64,000 bases of DNA from Deinococcus radiotolerans (GCF_014647435.1 NZ_BMPE01000005.1:62001-126000); one strand, 5' to 3'; positions 21,193-32,139 are shown, numbered from the stretch's first letter. Made by a program: numbers and translations. Notes: generated from the letters alone by a model not told the origin.

Positions 21193-22458
21193 TCAGGGCG
21201 CGCGCCGGAACACGACGCGCGTGACGCTCTGGGGCGGCAGGGTCAAGGGGCGGGTGATGTTCAGGGCAGTGGGGAAGGTGCCCGCGTCCACGCCTGCCGG
21301 CGTGACGGCCTTCGCGCCGATCACCTGCCAGCCGTCCAACTGCGCGGTCAGCGGCAGGGTCCCGGCACTGGTGTTCAGGGCCAGCAGGGTCAGGCGGTCG
21401 CCGTCGGTGGCGGCGTGCAGCCACACGCGCGGGTCGTCGCCCGTCACCGGGAAGCTCTGGCCGCGCAGCTGGGCTGCCTCGCGCAGCGCGCCGTACCCGA
21501 AGCGCGGGAAGACCGCGTCGTCCAGCAGTCCGTGGTTCCCGACGCCCATCAGCGCGAAGTACGCGGGGCGGACTCCGGCCTCCAGGAAGCGCAGCGTGGC
21601 CTCGGTCGCCCACAGGCCGCCCAGTGCGTCGCTGAGGTGCCGGGCGCGGTCGGTGCGCCACGACAGTGCGAACTCGGTCACGGCCAGATTCAGTGGTCGG
21701 CCCTGCGCGGTCGGGTTGGTGGCCGGGTCGGCCCACAGGTCCCGCAGGTGCGCCACGCTGCCCGTCACGCGCTCGATGCTCGCCAGCGCGGCCTCGTCGG
21801 TCGCGCCGCCGTCGGTGGGGTACAGGTGGTACGTGATCAGATCGAAGGCGTCGGCGCACCCGCGCAGCACCTCGTCCAGAAACGCGCCCGGGTTGCTGGT
21901 GGCGGGCCCGGCAACGCGCGCCTGCGGGTCTACGGCCAGGATCGCCGCGCGCTGTGAGCGCACCGCAGCGCAGTATTTCGCGGGCGTCCAGCTGGGGTCG
22001 CTGCGGTTCGTGGCATACAGGTCGGGTTCGTTCCCAATCTCCCAGTACGCCACGCGCAGGCCCAGCTCGCGGGCGTCCCGCACGGCCTGCGCGGCGTCCC
22101 CGGGCGCGGCGCGGCCCACGCTGCCGCGCGTGAACACGCGGGTCTGCACGATCAGGTCCGGCTGGCCCAGCAGCGTCCAGTTGGTCTTCAGGGTCTGCAG
22201 CGCGGCGCGGATCAGGTCGTTCTCGTCCCCGATGTTCCCACCGGGCCAGCGCAGCAGCGCGGGCCGCAGGGCGCGCAGCTCGGGGAGCGCTTCCACGACC
22301 GGCATCCAGTTCCCCAGGTTGAAGCCCGGCCCACCCAGGGGGCGGCCTTCGCCGGGGGCGGGCGTGACGGTCACGGCCTGCCCCGCCCCGGCCAGCGCGC
22401 CCGTCAGGGCGGCCACCAGGGTCAGGGGATGCAGGGCGCGGCGCACGGAGCTCAGCAC
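21193..22458 (-). CDS. Secreted clan GH-A glycoside hydrolase
   Basis: 421 residues with an N-terminal signal peptide (ALHPLTLVAALTGALAGAGQA). The TIM-barrel residues are clear: acid/base Glu in YWEIGNEPD and nucleophile Glu in AVTEFALSW. The overall pattern (LLRWPGGNIGDEN) resembles arabinofuranosidase- or GH39/GH44-type proteins, but the exact family is uncertain. The GTG at 22458 lies five bases after the permease stop. It probably attacks arabinoxylan or a related polymer outside the cell to feed the importer encoded just upstream. Confidence 0.75.
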   Translation of the reverse strand: MLSSVRRALHPLTLVAALTGALAGAGQAVTVTPAPGEGRPLGGPGFNLGNWMPVVEALPELRALRPALLRWPGGNIGDENDLIRAALQTLKTNWTLLGQPDLIVQTRVFTRGSVGRAAPGDAAQAVRDARELGLRVAYWEIGNEPDLYATNRSDPSWTPAKYCAAVRSQRAAILAVDPQARVAGPATSNPGAFLDEVLRGCADAFDLITYHLYPTDGGATDEAALASIERVTGSVAHLRDLWADPATNPTAQGRPLNLAVTEFALSWRTDRARHLSDALGGLWATEATLRFLEAGVRPAYFALMGVGNHGLLDDAVFPRFGYGALREAAQLRGQSFPVTGDDPRVWLHAATDGDRLTLLALNTSAGTLPLTAQLDGWQVIGAKAVTPAGVDAGTFPTALNITRPLTLPPQSVTRVVFRRAP

Positions 22459-22463
22459 GGGGC

Positions 22464-23356
<893 letters not shown>

Positions 23357-23360
<4 letters not shown>

Positions 23361-24298
23361 TTGTTGCCTCCGTCGCGAGTGAACAGGTAGTTGTTCAGCA
23401 TGCTCAGCGCGAAGATCGCCAGAAACAGCAGCCAGCTCATGGCGCTGGCGTAGCCCATGTCCAGGTCGCGGAAGGCGGTGTTGAAGATGTGCATGGCGCT
23501 CGTGAGGCCCGCGCCGCCGCTGCCGCCGCCGTCGTTGAGGAGCATGAACGGTTCCTCGAACAGCTGCATGCTGCCCACGATGGTCAGGGTGAAGGCGTAG
23601 AACATCATGGGCCGCAGCAGCGGCAGCGTGATGTACCAGAATTTCTGCCACCCGTTGGCGCCGTCCACCGTGGCGGCCTCGTAGACGTCCTCGCTGATGG
23701 CCTGCAGGCCCGAGAGGTACAGCACGGTGTTCCACCCGACGTAGCGCCAGAACACGACGGCCGCGACCGAGTACGGCACCATGTTCGGGTCGCCCAGCCA
23801 GCGCACCGGGTCCAGGCCCACCAGGCCGCCCAGGTAGTTCAGGATGCCCAGCCGTTCGGAGTACAGCGTGGCGAACACGATGGCGATCGCCACGGCGTTC
23901 GTGATGTACGGCAGGAACAGGATGGTGCTGAACGCGCCCTGGAAGCGGCGCAGGCTGTGGTGGATGATGAACGCCAGCGGCAGCGCCACGAGGTGCTGCG
24001 GAATGCCGGACAGCAGCCCGATCCAGACGGTGTTCTTCAGGGATTTCCAGAACATGTCCGTGGGGCCCAGGGCCAGCTGGAAGTTCTCGAAGCCCACGAA
24101 TTTCCAGTTGCCGATCCCGTCGAGCGGGCTCCACAGGTGGAAGGCCAGGAACAGGCTGAACAGCAGAGGGAACAGCCCGAACACGGCGAACAGGAGGAAA
24201 AACGGGCTGACGAACAGGTACGGCGCGAAGCGCTGCTGGAAGCGGGTGTAGCTCCAGGGCGCGCGCGGCGGGGCGGAGGTCGGGGTGCGCTGTGACAT
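23357..24298 (-). CDS. Carbohydrate ABC transporter permease (MalF type)
   Basis: 313 residues. The first helix is FLLFAVFGLFPLLFSLFLAF, and the EAA loop reads EAATVDGANGWQKFWYITLPLLRP. Pairs with the MalG-type protein to form the membrane channel of a CUT1 oligosaccharide importer. Follows the binding-protein gene after 77 bases that hold a strong stem-loop. Confidence 0.93.
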
Positions 24299-24321
24299 GC
24301 GGGACGTCCTTGCGTGAACGC

Positions 24322-24362
24322 GGGGGGCGCGCTGGCCGGCGGTGACCGGCGCGCGTCCCCCC
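24322..24362 (-). other. Intercistronic stem-loop between binding protein and permeases
   Basis: GGGGGG followed by CGCGC (24322-24332) pairs with GCGCG, a one-base bulge and CCCCCC (24351-24362), with further CCGG/CCGG pairing inside. In ABC operons such structures usually stabilise the upstream binding-protein message, allowing an excess of binding protein over permease. Confidence 0.5.
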
Positions 24363-24375
24363 GGGGTGCGGGGTG

Positions 24376-25623
24376 TTAGCGGGCGCGGCGCGCGATCTGG
24401 GCGCGGGCGTCGGCGAGCGCCTGCTTGATGTCCTTGCCCTGTTCGAGCACGTTGGTCAGTTCGGTCTGGAGGATCTGGTCGGCGACCGAGTCGTACTTGT
24501 TCACGTCGATGGGCTGGGTCTTGGCGGCGGCGTCACGCCACAGCACGCGGGCTTTCTGGCCGCCGAGGAACTCGACGGGTTCGCTGAAGGCCTTGTCCTT
24601 CTGCGCGGCGATCAGCGCGGGGAAGGCGCCGTTGTCCTGGAAGGCGGTGATCTGCGACTGCTGGTTCAGGGTCATGAACTTGATGAATTCCCAGGCCCAC
24701 TGCTTGTTCTTGGCCTTGCTGGGAATGGCATAGAAGCTGCCGCCCCAGGACGCGAAGCCCTTCTCGGGGAGGTTCTGCACGCGCCACAGGCCCTTGGTGT
24801 CGGGCGCCATCCAGTTCTGCAGGGCGCCCTGCAGCCACGCGCCGCTGAACTGCGTGGCGACGGTGCCTTTCTTGAAGGCGTCGTACCACTCGTTGCTCCA
24901 CTCGCCGATCTTGGCGTCCAGGCCGGCGTCGCGGACCTGCTTGGCGAGGGTCATGGCGCGCACGAAGCGGGCGTTGTCGGGCCCGACGAGGAGGTTGTTC
25001 TGCTTGTCGAAGTAGATGCCCTCGCCGGACTTGAGGTTGGTGCGGATGACGAGGTTGTACACGGAGGCGGCGGTGTTCACGAGGTACGCGCCGGTCTTCT
25101 GCTTGATCTTCTTGCCGCTGGCGATGTAGTTTTCCCAGCTGCTCTGCATGGTCAGGGGGTTCACGCCGGCCTTGTCGAGCACGTCCTTGCGGTAGAAGAA
25201 GGTGCCGGGGCCGATGTCGGTGGGCATGGCGATGAAGCGGCCGTCGCTGCCGGTGGCCTGCGCGATGGTGAAGGGCGTGAAGAGCTTCTTGTACTGCGCA
25301 GCACTGTAGGGGGCGCTGTTCAGGTTCTCGAGGCCCTGGCCCTCGGCGAACTTGCCGACGTAGCCGATCTCGATGGCCATGACGTCGGGGAGGCCCTGGC
25401 CGGTGGCGAGCGCGGTGGTCATGGCGGTGTGGTGGTCGGCGAACTGCTGGGCCTGGAGGTTGATGGTGACGTTGGGGTGCAGTTTGGTCCAGGCGGGCAG
25501 GATGGCCTTGATGGCGCTGTCCAGGCTGGGGAAGGCCGCGACGGTCAGGGTGACTTTCTCCTGGGCGTGGGCGGTGCCGAGCAGCAGGGCGGTGGCGAGG
25601 GCGAACGCAGCGGTTTGTTTCAT
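24376..25623 (-). CDS. Carbohydrate ABC transporter substrate-binding protein
   Basis: 415 residues, family 1 extracellular solute-binding protein. Signal peptide MKQTAAFALATALLLGTAHA with cleavage before QEKVTLT. The body has the usual type-1 pattern (AFPSLDSAIKAILPAWTKLHPNVTINLQ). GGAGGT before the ATG. It delivers an oligosaccharide, probably xylo- or arabino-derived, to the permease pair. First gene of the operon, directly behind a perfect LacI-type operator at 25641-25658. Confidence 0.93.
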   Translation of the reverse strand: MKQTAAFALATALLLGTAHAQEKVTLTVAAFPSLDSAIKAILPAWTKLHPNVTINLQAQQFADHHTAMTTALATGQGLPDVMAIEIGYVGKFAEGQGLENLNSAPYSAAQYKKLFTPFTIAQATGSDGRFIAMPTDIGPGTFFYRKDVLDKAGVNPLTMQSSWENYIASGKKIKQKTGAYLVNTAASVYNLVIRTNLKSGEGIYFDKQNNLLVGPDNARFVRAMTLAKQVRDAGLDAKIGEWSNEWYDAFKKGTVATQFSGAWLQGALQNWMAPDTKGLWRVQNLPEKGFASWGGSFYAIPSKAKNKQWAWEFIKFMTLNQQSQITAFQDNGAFPALIAAQKDKAFSEPVEFLGGQKARVLWRDAAAKTQPIDVNKYDSVADQILQTELTNVLEQGKDIKQALADARAQIARRAR

Positions 25624-25640
25624 GGTGACCTCCAGGTCGA

Positions 25641-25658
25641 TTTGAAAGCGCTTTCAAA
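25641..25658. promoter_or_regulatory. LacI-family operator, perfect 18-bp palindrome
   Basis: TTTGAAAGCGCTTTCAAA is an exact palindrome with the central CG typical of LacI-family sites. It lies 18 bases before the binding-protein ATG and after the LacI-family gene, so it is well placed to repress the import/glycosidase operon. Confidence 0.85.
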
Positions 25659-25686
25659 GTGGATACGAACGGGCGTGGCGGCAGAC

Positions 25687-26745
25687 TCAGCCATCCGGGG
25701 TGCTCATGGCCTTCACCCCCCGTCTGGCGCGGCCTTCCGGACGCGGACGCACCGGGGGAGCCGTGGATTCACGGATGATCAGTTCAGGCTCGAAGACCTG
25801 CCGGACGACCGGCTGACCGTCGAGCAGGTTCAGCGCCTCGCGGGCCGCCGTCAGGCCGATGTCGTAGATCGCCTGCCGCACGGTCGTCAGCGGCGGCGTC
25901 ATCAGCGACGAGGTGAACACGTCGTCGAAGCCCGTCAGGGACACGTCCCCGGGGACACTCACGCCGCGGCGGTACAGCGCCAGGCGCGCGCCCAGCGCCA
26001 TCTGGTCGTTGGCGCACACCAGCGCCGTGAACGGCACCCCGGCATTCAGGATCGCCTCGGCGGCCTCCAGGCCACCTTCCTCGGTGTAGCGGCCCACCTG
26101 GATCAGTTCGGGGGGGACGGTCACGCCGTGCGCCCCCAGGTAGTCCAGGAAGGCCACGCGGCGTTCCATGGCGTCCTGCTGCCGCTCGGCGCCGCTGATG
26201 TACGCGAACTGGCGGTGCCCGAGGTCCAGCAGGTGCCGCGCGACCTGCTGCATGGCCTTGGTGTTGTCCAGCACGATGCAGCTGTGATCCAGGCCGCGCA
26301 CGTCGCGGCCCACCGCGATCAGCGGCACCCGCCGCGCCACGTGCGTCAGGATCTGGTCGTCGAGGATGCCGCCCATCATGATCACGGCGTCCACCCGGCG
26401 GGCCAGCAGCAGGTCCAGCGCCTCCTGCTCGCGTTCGGTGCGCCACTGGCCGCTGATCACGATCGGGTGGTACGGCGTGTCGTTCAGGGCCGCCTCGATC
26501 CCGGCCAGCGCCTCGCCGTAGAAGGTGGAGTTCAGAGTGGGGGTGATCACGCCGATGGTCAGGCTGCGCCCGCCGGCCAGGGCCTGCGCCTGCGGGTTGG
26601 GGCGGTAGTTCAGGCGGGTGATGACGGATTCGACACGGGCGCGTTTTTCTGGCGTCACGTTGGCCGTGCCGTTCAGAATGCGTGACACGGTGCTGGGCGA
26701 GACGCCCGCCTCCCGCGCCACCTGCGCCAGGGTGACTGCTTCCAT
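25687..26745 (-). CDS. LacI-family transcriptional regulator
   Basis: 352 residues. N-terminal helix-turn-helix TLAQVAREAGVSPSTVSRIL with the hinge (RPNPQAQALAGG), then a periplasmic-binding-protein-like effector domain (IGVITPTLNSTFYGEALAGIE, TGFDDVFTSSLMTPPLTTV). The tail RPRPEGRARRG is basic. AGGAG is better spaced for the second of two adjacent ATGs (26745) than the first (26748). It likely represses the downstream binding-protein operon and itself, since matching operators precede both. The effector is probably a xylan- or cellulose-derived sugar. Confidence 0.93.
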   Translation of the reverse strand: MEAVTLAQVAREAGVSPSTVSRILNGTANVTPEKRARVESVITRLNYRPNPQAQALAGGRSLTIGVITPTLNSTFYGEALAGIEAALNDTPYHPIVISGQWRTEREQEALDLLLARRVDAVIMMGGILDDQILTHVARRVPLIAVGRDVRGLDHSCIVLDNTKAMQQVARHLLDLGHRQFAYISGAERQQDAMERRVAFLDYLGAHGVTVPPELIQVGRYTEEGGLEAAEAILNAGVPFTALVCANDQMALGARLALYRRGVSVPGDVSLTGFDDVFTSSLMTPPLTTVRQAIYDIGLTAAREALNLLDGQPVVRQVFEPELIIRESTAPPVRPRPEGRARRGVKAMSTPDG

Positions 26746-26822
26746 CATGGGTGCTCCTGCAAGTCAGGCCGGTTGCCTGCTCGGTGAAGAGAAGATTGAG
26801 ATGTCCGGAGCGTACTCCTGTC

Positions 26823-26836
26823 TGAAAGCGCTGTCA
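26823..26836. promoter_or_regulatory. Imperfect LacI-family operator (autoregulation)
   Basis: TGAAAGCGCTGTCA matches the core of the perfect operator at 25641-25658 except at one position. It lies between the minus-strand -10 at 26877-26882 and the lacI-type start, so it should allow the regulator to repress its own gene. Confidence 0.6.
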
Positions 26837-26876
26837 ACAGACAGCCGGGACGCCATTGTGGTGCTGCGCAGGCAGA

Positions 26877-26882
26877 ATTATA
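26877..26882 (-). promoter_or_regulatory. -10 element (TATAAT) for the lacI-type gene
   Basis: A perfect TATAAT on the minus strand about 132 bases before the gene. No good -35 was found at the right distance, so activator dependence is possible. Confidence 0.45.
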
Positions 26883-26953
26883 CCGGCGCAGACATATTTT
26901 GCTGCCAGAAGTGCCGAAGCGTCCACTGGAACTGCTTCCGCGATGGATGACGA

Positions 26954-26972
26954 TTGGTTAGAAGAACTAAAT
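26954..26972. promoter_or_regulatory. Possible second XylR/ROK box
   Basis: TTGGTTAGAAGAACTAAAT contains inverted TTAG/CTAA half-sites like those at 27101-27117. Weak on its own; its value is the resemblance to the site beside the ROK promoter. Confidence 0.3.
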
Positions 26973-27062
26973 ATGGCGCGGCACCGAACAATCTGAATAC
27001 CGAGGGCTTAATCGGTTCAGATCTTCTGAAGATGCGTTCTGATCGAAGATTATGCTGAGGGA

Positions 27063-27092
27063 TTGACGTTCTGGGCTTAATCCAGCTACGCT
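27063..27092 (+). promoter_or_regulatory. Promoter of the xylR-xylBA operon (TTGACG-18-TACGCT)
   Basis: TTGACG (27063-27068) and TACGCT (27087-27092) with an 18-base spacer. Transcription would begin near 27099, right at the putative XylR box, with GTGAGGA as ribosome site before ATG 27129. Confidence 0.7.
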
Positions 27093-27099
27093 GCACTTC

Positions 27100-27119
27100 G
27101 TTAAACCAACTAACTAAAG
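27100..27119. promoter_or_regulatory. Putative XylR (ROK) operator
   Basis: Read on the minus strand this is CTTTAGTTAGTTGGTTTAAC, resembling the TTAGTTTGTT half-site known for xylose-operon ROK repressors. It overlaps the expected transcription start of the xylR-xylB-xylA operon, a position suited to repression. Confidence 0.5.
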
Positions 27120-27128
27120 TGAGGACCG

Positions 27129-28325
27129 ATGCCCACCACCCCCGGCGGCGACCAGCCGTACCTGAAACACCTCAACCGCGCCCGCGTGCTGCACCTGCTG
27201 CGCACCCACCCCGGCCTCAGCCGCGCCGAACTCGCCGCGCGCAGCGGCCTGACCAAGGTCACCGTCGGCAGCCTCGTCACCGGCCTGCTGGACGGCGGCT
27301 GGCTGCACGAGGGCCACCCCCGCCCCGGCGCCGCCGGACGACCGGGCCGCGAACTGCACCTCGGCGAGGCCCGGCACGTCCTGCTCGGCGTGGAGATCGG
27401 CGTGCTCGGCGCCCGCGCCGTCGCCACCACCCTGCGCGGCACCGTCCTGGCCCGCGCGCAGACCCGCACCCCCACCACCACCCCGCACGCCGCCGCGCAG
27501 ACCGTCACGCAACTGTGCGGGCAACTCCTGCAGGACCCCGCCACGCAGGGCCGCGAGCTGCTGGGCCTGGGCGTGGCCCTGCCCGGCCCGGTCAGCCCCG
27601 ACGGTACCCGCGTCCTGTACGCCCCGAACCTCGGCTGGGACGACGTGCCCTTCCTGGACCTGCTGCGCGCCGCCCCCGGCCTCCCGCCCCACCTGCCCCC
27701 GGAGGCCGTCACGCTGGACAACGAGGCGAACGCCGCCGCGTTCGGCGAGAGCTTCCTGCGTCCCGGCGACCCGCCGCAACTGCTGGCGTACGTGAGCCTG
27801 GGCAGCGGCGTCGGCGCGGGCTTCACGGCCCTGAGCGGCACCCCGCACGTCTTGCGCGGCGCACGCGGACTGGCCGGGGAGATCGGGCACGCGATCATCC
27901 AGCCCGGCGGCCTGTACTGCCACTGCGGGAACCGCGGCTGCGTCGAGACCCTCCTGAGCGGCTGGGCGATCCGCGCCGCGCTGAACCTGAACGTCCAGGA
28001 CCCCCTGGACGAGGCCCTCGCCCCGCGCCTGCGCGAGGCCGCCGTGCAGGTCACCCTCGGCCGCGCCGGGGAGGCGCTGGGGCAGCTGCTCGTGAACCTG
28101 CACCAGACCCTCGGCCCGGACGAGATCGTCATCGGCGGCGCCCTGACCCGCCTGGACGGCGCCGTGCTCGGCCCCGCGCTGGACGTGTACCACGCCCGGC
28201 AGTGGCGCCCGGCCGCGCCACCCGCCCGCATCACGGTGCGCCAGGACAGCCGGCACCTGCCCGCACTGGGCGCCGCCGCGCAGGTCCTCGCGCACGTCAT
28301 CGACACCCCACAGGAGCCCGCATGA
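27129..28325 (+). CDS. xylR: ROK-family xylose repressor (XylR type)
   Basis: 398 residues. N-terminal winged helix ([30 protein letters not shown]), then the ROK domain with the zinc motif [10 protein letters not shown] inside [22 protein letters not shown]. Repressors of this kind release DNA on binding xylose. The gene heads the xylB-xylA operon and overlaps xylB by four bases (ATGA). Named by context and family; the effector is inferred. Confidence 0.88.
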   Translation: MPTTPGGDQPYLKHLNRARVLHLLRTHPGLSRAELAARSGLTKVTVGSLVTGLLDGGWLHEGHPRPGAAGRPGRELHLGEARHVLLGVEIGVLGARAVATTLRGTVLARAQTRTPTTTPHAAAQTVTQLCGQLLQDPATQGRELLGLGVALPGPVSPDGTRVLYAPNLGWDDVPFLDLLRAAPGLPPHLPPEAVTLDNEANAAAFGESFLRPGDPPQLLAYVSLGSGVGAGFTALSGTPHVLRGARGLAGEIGHAIIQPGGLYCHCGNRGCVETLLSGWAIRAALNLNVQDPLDEALAPRLREAAVQVTLGRAGEALGQLLVNLHQTLGPDEIVIGGALTRLDGAVLGPALDVYHARQWRPAAPPARITVRQDSRHLPALGAAAQVLAHVIDTPQEPA

Positions 28326-29794
28326 TCCCCACACTCACGCCCGTCACGCTGGGCCTCGACGTCGGCACCAGCGGCGTCAAAGCCGTCGCCGTCACCGTCA
28401 GCGGCGACACCCTGGCCGAGAGCACCCACCCCTACCCCCTCCTGACCCCCCGCCCCGGCTGGACCGAGCAGCGCCCCGTCGACTGGCTGGCGGGCGTGCG
28501 CGCCGCGCTGCGCGACCTGAGCGCCGCACTGGACGGGCAGGCGCAGCCCGTCGCGCTGGGCCTCAGCGGACAGATGCACGGCCTCGTCCCGCTGGACGCC
28601 CACGGCGAGGTGCTGCGGCCCGCGCTGCTGTGGAACGACCAGCGGACCGGCGCGCAGGTCGAGCAGATCGAGGCCCGCGTCCCCCGCGCCGACCTGGTCG
28701 CGCGGACCGGGAACCGCGCTGTGACCGGCTTCCAGCTGCCGAAGATCCTCTGGCTGCGGGACGAGGAACCCGAGGTCTTCGCCCGGCTGCGGCACGCGCT
28801 GATCCCCAAGGACTACGTCGGCTACGCCCTGACCGGCGTGCTGGCCGCCGAACCCAGCGACGCCAGCGGCGTCGGCGCGCTGAACCTCGCGCGCGGCGCG
28901 TGGGACACGGACGTGCTGGGCGCGCTCGACCTGACGCCCGACCTGTTCCCGCCGCTGCTGCGCTCCACCGACGTCGTCGGCACGTTGACCCGCGAGTGGG
29001 CCGCCGCGACCGGCCTCCCCGAGGGCCTCCCGGTCGTTGCGGGCGGCGGGGACAACGCCGCCGCCGGGATCGCCCTGGGCCTCTCGGGTGCCCGGCCCGA
29101 CGTGGGCAGCGTTAGCCTGGGCACCAGCGGCGTGATTTTCAGCCCCCTGCGCCACCCCACCCCCGACCCCGAGGGCCGCGTGCACCTGTTCGCGCACGCC
29201 GACGGCGGGTACCACCTGCTCGGCGTGACCCTCTCGGCCGCCGGGTCCCTGGAGTGGCTGCATGCGAAACTCGCGCCCGACACGCCCATCTCCGTGCTGC
29301 TGGAGGAGGCCGCGCAGGTCCCCCCAGGCGCGGGCGGCGTGACGTTCCTGCCGTACCTGTCGGGCGAACGCAGTCCCCTGATGAACCCCCACGCCCGCGC
29401 GGCCTTCACCGGACTGAGCCTCGCGCACGGCCGCGCCCACCTGACCCGCGCCGTGCTGGAAGGCAGCGTCGCCGCACTGGCCGACGCGTACGCCGTCATG
29501 CAGGCCATCGCCCCGCTGAACACCCTGATCTCCACTGGGGGCGGCGCCCGCAGCGACCTGTGGCTGGGCCTCGCCAGCAGCGCCCTGAACCTCCCCGTTC
29601 ACCCCACTGCTCAGCGCCCCGGCGCGGCCCACGGCGCCGCCATCCTCGCCATGCCCGCCGCCGGACTTCACCCGAGCCTGACGGCAGCCATGGACGCCAC
29701 CCGCCCCGACCTCCACCCGCCCGTCCCGCCCGTGGACATGGCCGACGCCCTGAACGCCTACGCCGCCACCCGCACCGCCCTGTACGGAGGCTGA
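28322..29794 (+). CDS. xylB: Xylulokinase
   Basis: FGGY-family kinase, 490 residues, converting D-xylulose to xylulose 5-phosphate. [15 protein letters not shown] is the phosphate-1 motif, [11 protein letters not shown] and LLWNDQRT are substrate-site segments, and [11 protein letters not shown] the adenosine motif near the C-terminus. The ATG overlaps the ROK gene stop. Followed 53 bases later by xylA. Confidence 0.95.
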   Translation: MIPTLTPVTLGLDVGTSGVKAVAVTVSGDTLAESTHPYPLLTPRPGWTEQRPVDWLAGVRAALRDLSAALDGQAQPVALGLSGQMHGLVPLDAHGEVLRPALLWNDQRTGAQVEQIEARVPRADLVARTGNRAVTGFQLPKILWLRDEEPEVFARLRHALIPKDYVGYALTGVLAAEPSDASGVGALNLARGAWDTDVLGALDLTPDLFPPLLRSTDVVGTLTREWAAATGLPEGLPVVAGGGDNAAAGIALGLSGARPDVGSVSLGTSGVIFSPLRHPTPDPEGRVHLFAHADGGYHLLGVTLSAAGSLEWLHAKLAPDTPISVLLEEAAQVPPGAGGVTFLPYLSGERSPLMNPHARAAFTGLSLAHGRAHLTRAVLEGSVAALADAYAVMQAIAPLNTLISTGGGARSDLWLGLASSALNLPVHPTAQRPGAAHGAAILAMPAAGLHPSLTAAMDATRPDLHPPVPPVDMADALNAYAATRTALYGG

Positions 29795-29847
29795 GCGTCC
29801 AGAAGCCCCTCCCACCCGACCTCTCGATTCCCTTTAAGGAGCCCCGC

Positions 29848-31014
29848 ATGCCCGACTTCACCCCCACGCCCGCAGACAGGTTCACGTTTGGTCTCTGGAC
29901 TGTCGGCAACACCGGCCGCGACCCGTTCGGCGAGGCGACCCGCCCGGTCCTGAAGGCGCCGTACCTCGTGGAGCAACTGGCTGCGCTGGGCGCGTACGGC
30001 GTAAACCTGCATGACAACGATCTCGTGCCGATCGACGCGACCGCCGCGCAGCGCGACGCCCTGGTGCGCGAATTCCAGCAGGCGCTCTCCGATCACGGCC
30101 TGGTCGTGCCGATGGCGACCACGAACCTGTTCAGCGATCCGGCCTTCAAGGACGGCGCGTTCACGAGCGCCGACGCCCGCGTGCGCGCCTACGCGCTGAG
30201 CAAGACCATGCACGCCATGGACCTCGGCGCGGAACTCGGCGCGGACACGTACGTGCTGTGGGGCGGCCGCGAGGGGACCGAGGTGGACGCCGGGGGCAAG
30301 CTGCTCGACGCGCTGGGCTGGTTCCGGGACAGCCTGAACTACCTCGCGGCGTACAGCGAATCGCAGGGGTACGGGTACCGCTTCGCGCTGGAACCCAAAC
30401 CGAACGAACCGCGCGCCGACATCTTCCTGCCGACCGTCGGCAGCGCCCTGGGGTTCATCGCCACGCTGGACCGCCCGGACCTGTTCGGCCTGAACCCGGA
30501 GTTCGCGCACGAGACCATGGCGGGCCTGAGCTTCCCGCACGCCGTCGCGCAGGCCATCGACGCCGGGAAGCTATTCCACATCGATCTGAACGACCAGAAG
30601 ATGGGCCGCTTCGACCAGGACCTGCGCTTCGGCGCGGAGAACCCCAAGGGCGCGTTCTTCCTCGTCAAGCTGCTGGAGGAGTCTGGGTACACCGGGCCGA
30701 AACACTTCGACGCGCACGCCCTGCGCACCGAGGACGAGGCGGGCGTGTGGTCGTTCGCGCGCGGCTGCATGCGCACGTACCTGATCCTGCGGGACAAGGT
30801 GCAGCGCTTCGCGCAGGACACCGAGATCCAGTCGGCCATCGCCGCGTACCGCGTGCAGGACGCGGAACTGGAGGTCCTGACCGGCACCTTCACCCCCGCG
30901 AACGCCGGGGCGCTGAAAGCCCACCCCTTCGACCGCGCCGCGCTGGGCACGCGCGGGCCCGGCCTGGAGGCGCTGGACCAGTTGACCATGGAACTCCTGC
31001 TCGGCGTCCGCTGA
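29848..31014 (+). CDS. xylA: Xylose isomerase
   Basis: 388 residues, the short class I form like those of Thermus and actinobacteria. [17 protein letters not shown], the catalytic His in GVNLHDND, metal ligands in EPKPNEP, NPEFAHE, HIDLNDQ and [11 protein letters not shown] are all intact. TAAGGAG precedes the ATG. Converts D-xylose to D-xylulose for XylB, and also glucose to fructose. Third gene of the xylR-xylB-xylA operon. Confidence 0.97.
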   Translation: MPDFTPTPADRFTFGLWTVGNTGRDPFGEATRPVLKAPYLVEQLAALGAYGVNLHDNDLVPIDATAAQRDALVREFQQALSDHGLVVPMATTNLFSDPAFKDGAFTSADARVRAYALSKTMHAMDLGAELGADTYVLWGGREGTEVDAGGKLLDALGWFRDSLNYLAAYSESQGYGYRFALEPKPNEPRADIFLPTVGSALGFIATLDRPDLFGLNPEFAHETMAGLSFPHAVAQAIDAGKLFHIDLNDQKMGRFDQDLRFGAENPKGAFFLVKLLEESGYTGPKHFDAHALRTEDEAGVWSFARGCMRTYLILRDKVQRFAQDTEIQSAIAAYRVQDAELEVLTGTFTPANAGALKAHPFDRAALGTRGPGLEALDQLTMELLLGVR

Positions 31015-31021
31015 GCGGCGC

Positions 31022-31027
31022 TACCCT
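31022..31027 (+). promoter_or_regulatory. Leaderless -10 element (TACCCT)
   Basis: TACCCT, beginning eight bases after the xylA stop, ends six bases before ATG 31034 of the epimerase gene, so that gene may have its own promoter besides read-through. Confidence 0.45.
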
Positions 31028-31033
31028 CAGCCC

Positions 31034-32095
31034 ATGACCACGCCCGAAATCCACACCCGCACCTGGGGACACCTGCCCGGCGGGCAGCCCATCACGCAGT
31101 TCACGCTGACGCTCCCCGGCGGCGTGCAGGCCCGCCTGACTGACCTGGGCGCCACCCTCACCAGCCTGCACGTCCCCGACCGCAACGGCAGACCGGGCGA
31201 GGTCGTGCTGGGCTTCGACCACCCCGAACCGTACCTCAGCCGGGAGACCTCCCCGTTCCTGGGCAGCACCGTGGGCCGCTTCGCGAACCGGATCGCGCAG
31301 GCCCGCTACACGCTGGACGGGCAGGAGGTTCACCTGACCCCCAATGACGGCCCGCACGCCCTGCACGGCGGCCCGCGCGGCTTCGACCAGCACCTCTGGC
31401 ACGGGCACGCCGAGGTGGTGGACGGGGGCGCGCAGGTCACCTTCACCCGCGTCAGCCCGCACGGCGAGGAGGGGCACCCCGGCACCCTGCACGTGCAGGT
31501 CACGTACCGCCTGACCGCGGAGCCCGACCGCACCCTGAGCATCGACTACCACGCCACGACCGACGCGCCCACCCACGTCAACCTGACCAACCACACCTAC
31601 TGGAACCTCAGCGCCGACCCGCACGAACTCATCCACGCGCACGTCCTGACCCTGCCCGCCGACACGTTCACGCCCATCCACGCCGGCGGCATCCCCACCG
31701 GAGCGGTGCAGGACGTGACCGGCACCCCCTTCGACTTCCGCACGCCCCGTCCCCTGGGCGACGCGCTGGCCGAGCAGCCCGGCGGGATCGACCACAACGT
31801 CATGCTGCGCGGCGAACCTGGCACCCTGCAGCCCGCCGCGACCCTGCACCACCCCGCCAGCGGGCGCACCCTGCACATCCACACGACCGAACCCGCCCTG
31901 CAGGTGTACACCGGGAACTTCCTGGACGGCCAGCAGACCGGACACGCCGGCCGCGTCCACGCGTATCAGGCGTCCGTGTGCCTGGAAACCCAGCACGCCC
32001 CGGACTCCCCGAACCAGCCGCAGTTCCCCTCCACGCGCCTGAACCCGGGGCAGACCTTCACGTCCCGCACCGTCCACGTGTTCCGCAGCGAGTGA
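31034..32095 (+). CDS. galM: Aldose 1-epimerase (mutarotase)
   Basis: 353 residues. Interconverts alpha and beta anomers of aldoses, supplying XylA with the right xylose anomer. Family residues are visible in [21 protein letters not shown], the HALHGG histidine, [11 protein letters not shown] (catalytic His) and the C-terminal Glu region with QPQFPST. A 19-base gap to xylA. The symbol galM follows the family; the physiological sugar here is likely xylose. Confidence 0.92.
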   Translation: MTTPEIHTRTWGHLPGGQPITQFTLTLPGGVQARLTDLGATLTSLHVPDRNGRPGEVVLGFDHPEPYLSRETSPFLGSTVGRFANRIAQARYTLDGQEVHLTPNDGPHALHGGPRGFDQHLWHGHAEVVDGGAQVTFTRVSPHGEEGHPGTLHVQVTYRLTAEPDRTLSIDYHATTDAPTHVNLTNHTYWNLSADPHELIHAHVLTLPADTFTPIHAGGIPTGAVQDVTGTPFDFRTPRPLGDALAEQPGGIDHNVMLRGEPGTLQPAATLHHPASGRTLHIHTTEPALQVYTGNFLDGQQTGHAGRVHAYQASVCLETQHAPDSPNQPQFPSTRLNPGQTFTSRTVHVFRSE

Positions 32096-32139
32096 CGGCC
32101 CCAGGCCCGCTGCCCAGACGCAGCGCCGCGGCGGGCCCG

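Larger units (their letters stand above)
26749..27128. other. 380-bp divergent control region between lacI-type and xylR-type genes
   Basis: No gene fits here. It is clearly more A+T rich than its surroundings and holds divergent promoters, a LacI-type site, two XylR-like sites and an inverted repeat TTCAGATCTTCTGAA (27016-27030) of unknown use. Confidence 0.7.

Noticed and set aside
27110..29815. 901-codon minus-strand open frame opposite xylR-xylB
   Set aside because: Shadow of two clearly recognised genes; low-complexity Gly/Val/Gln text.
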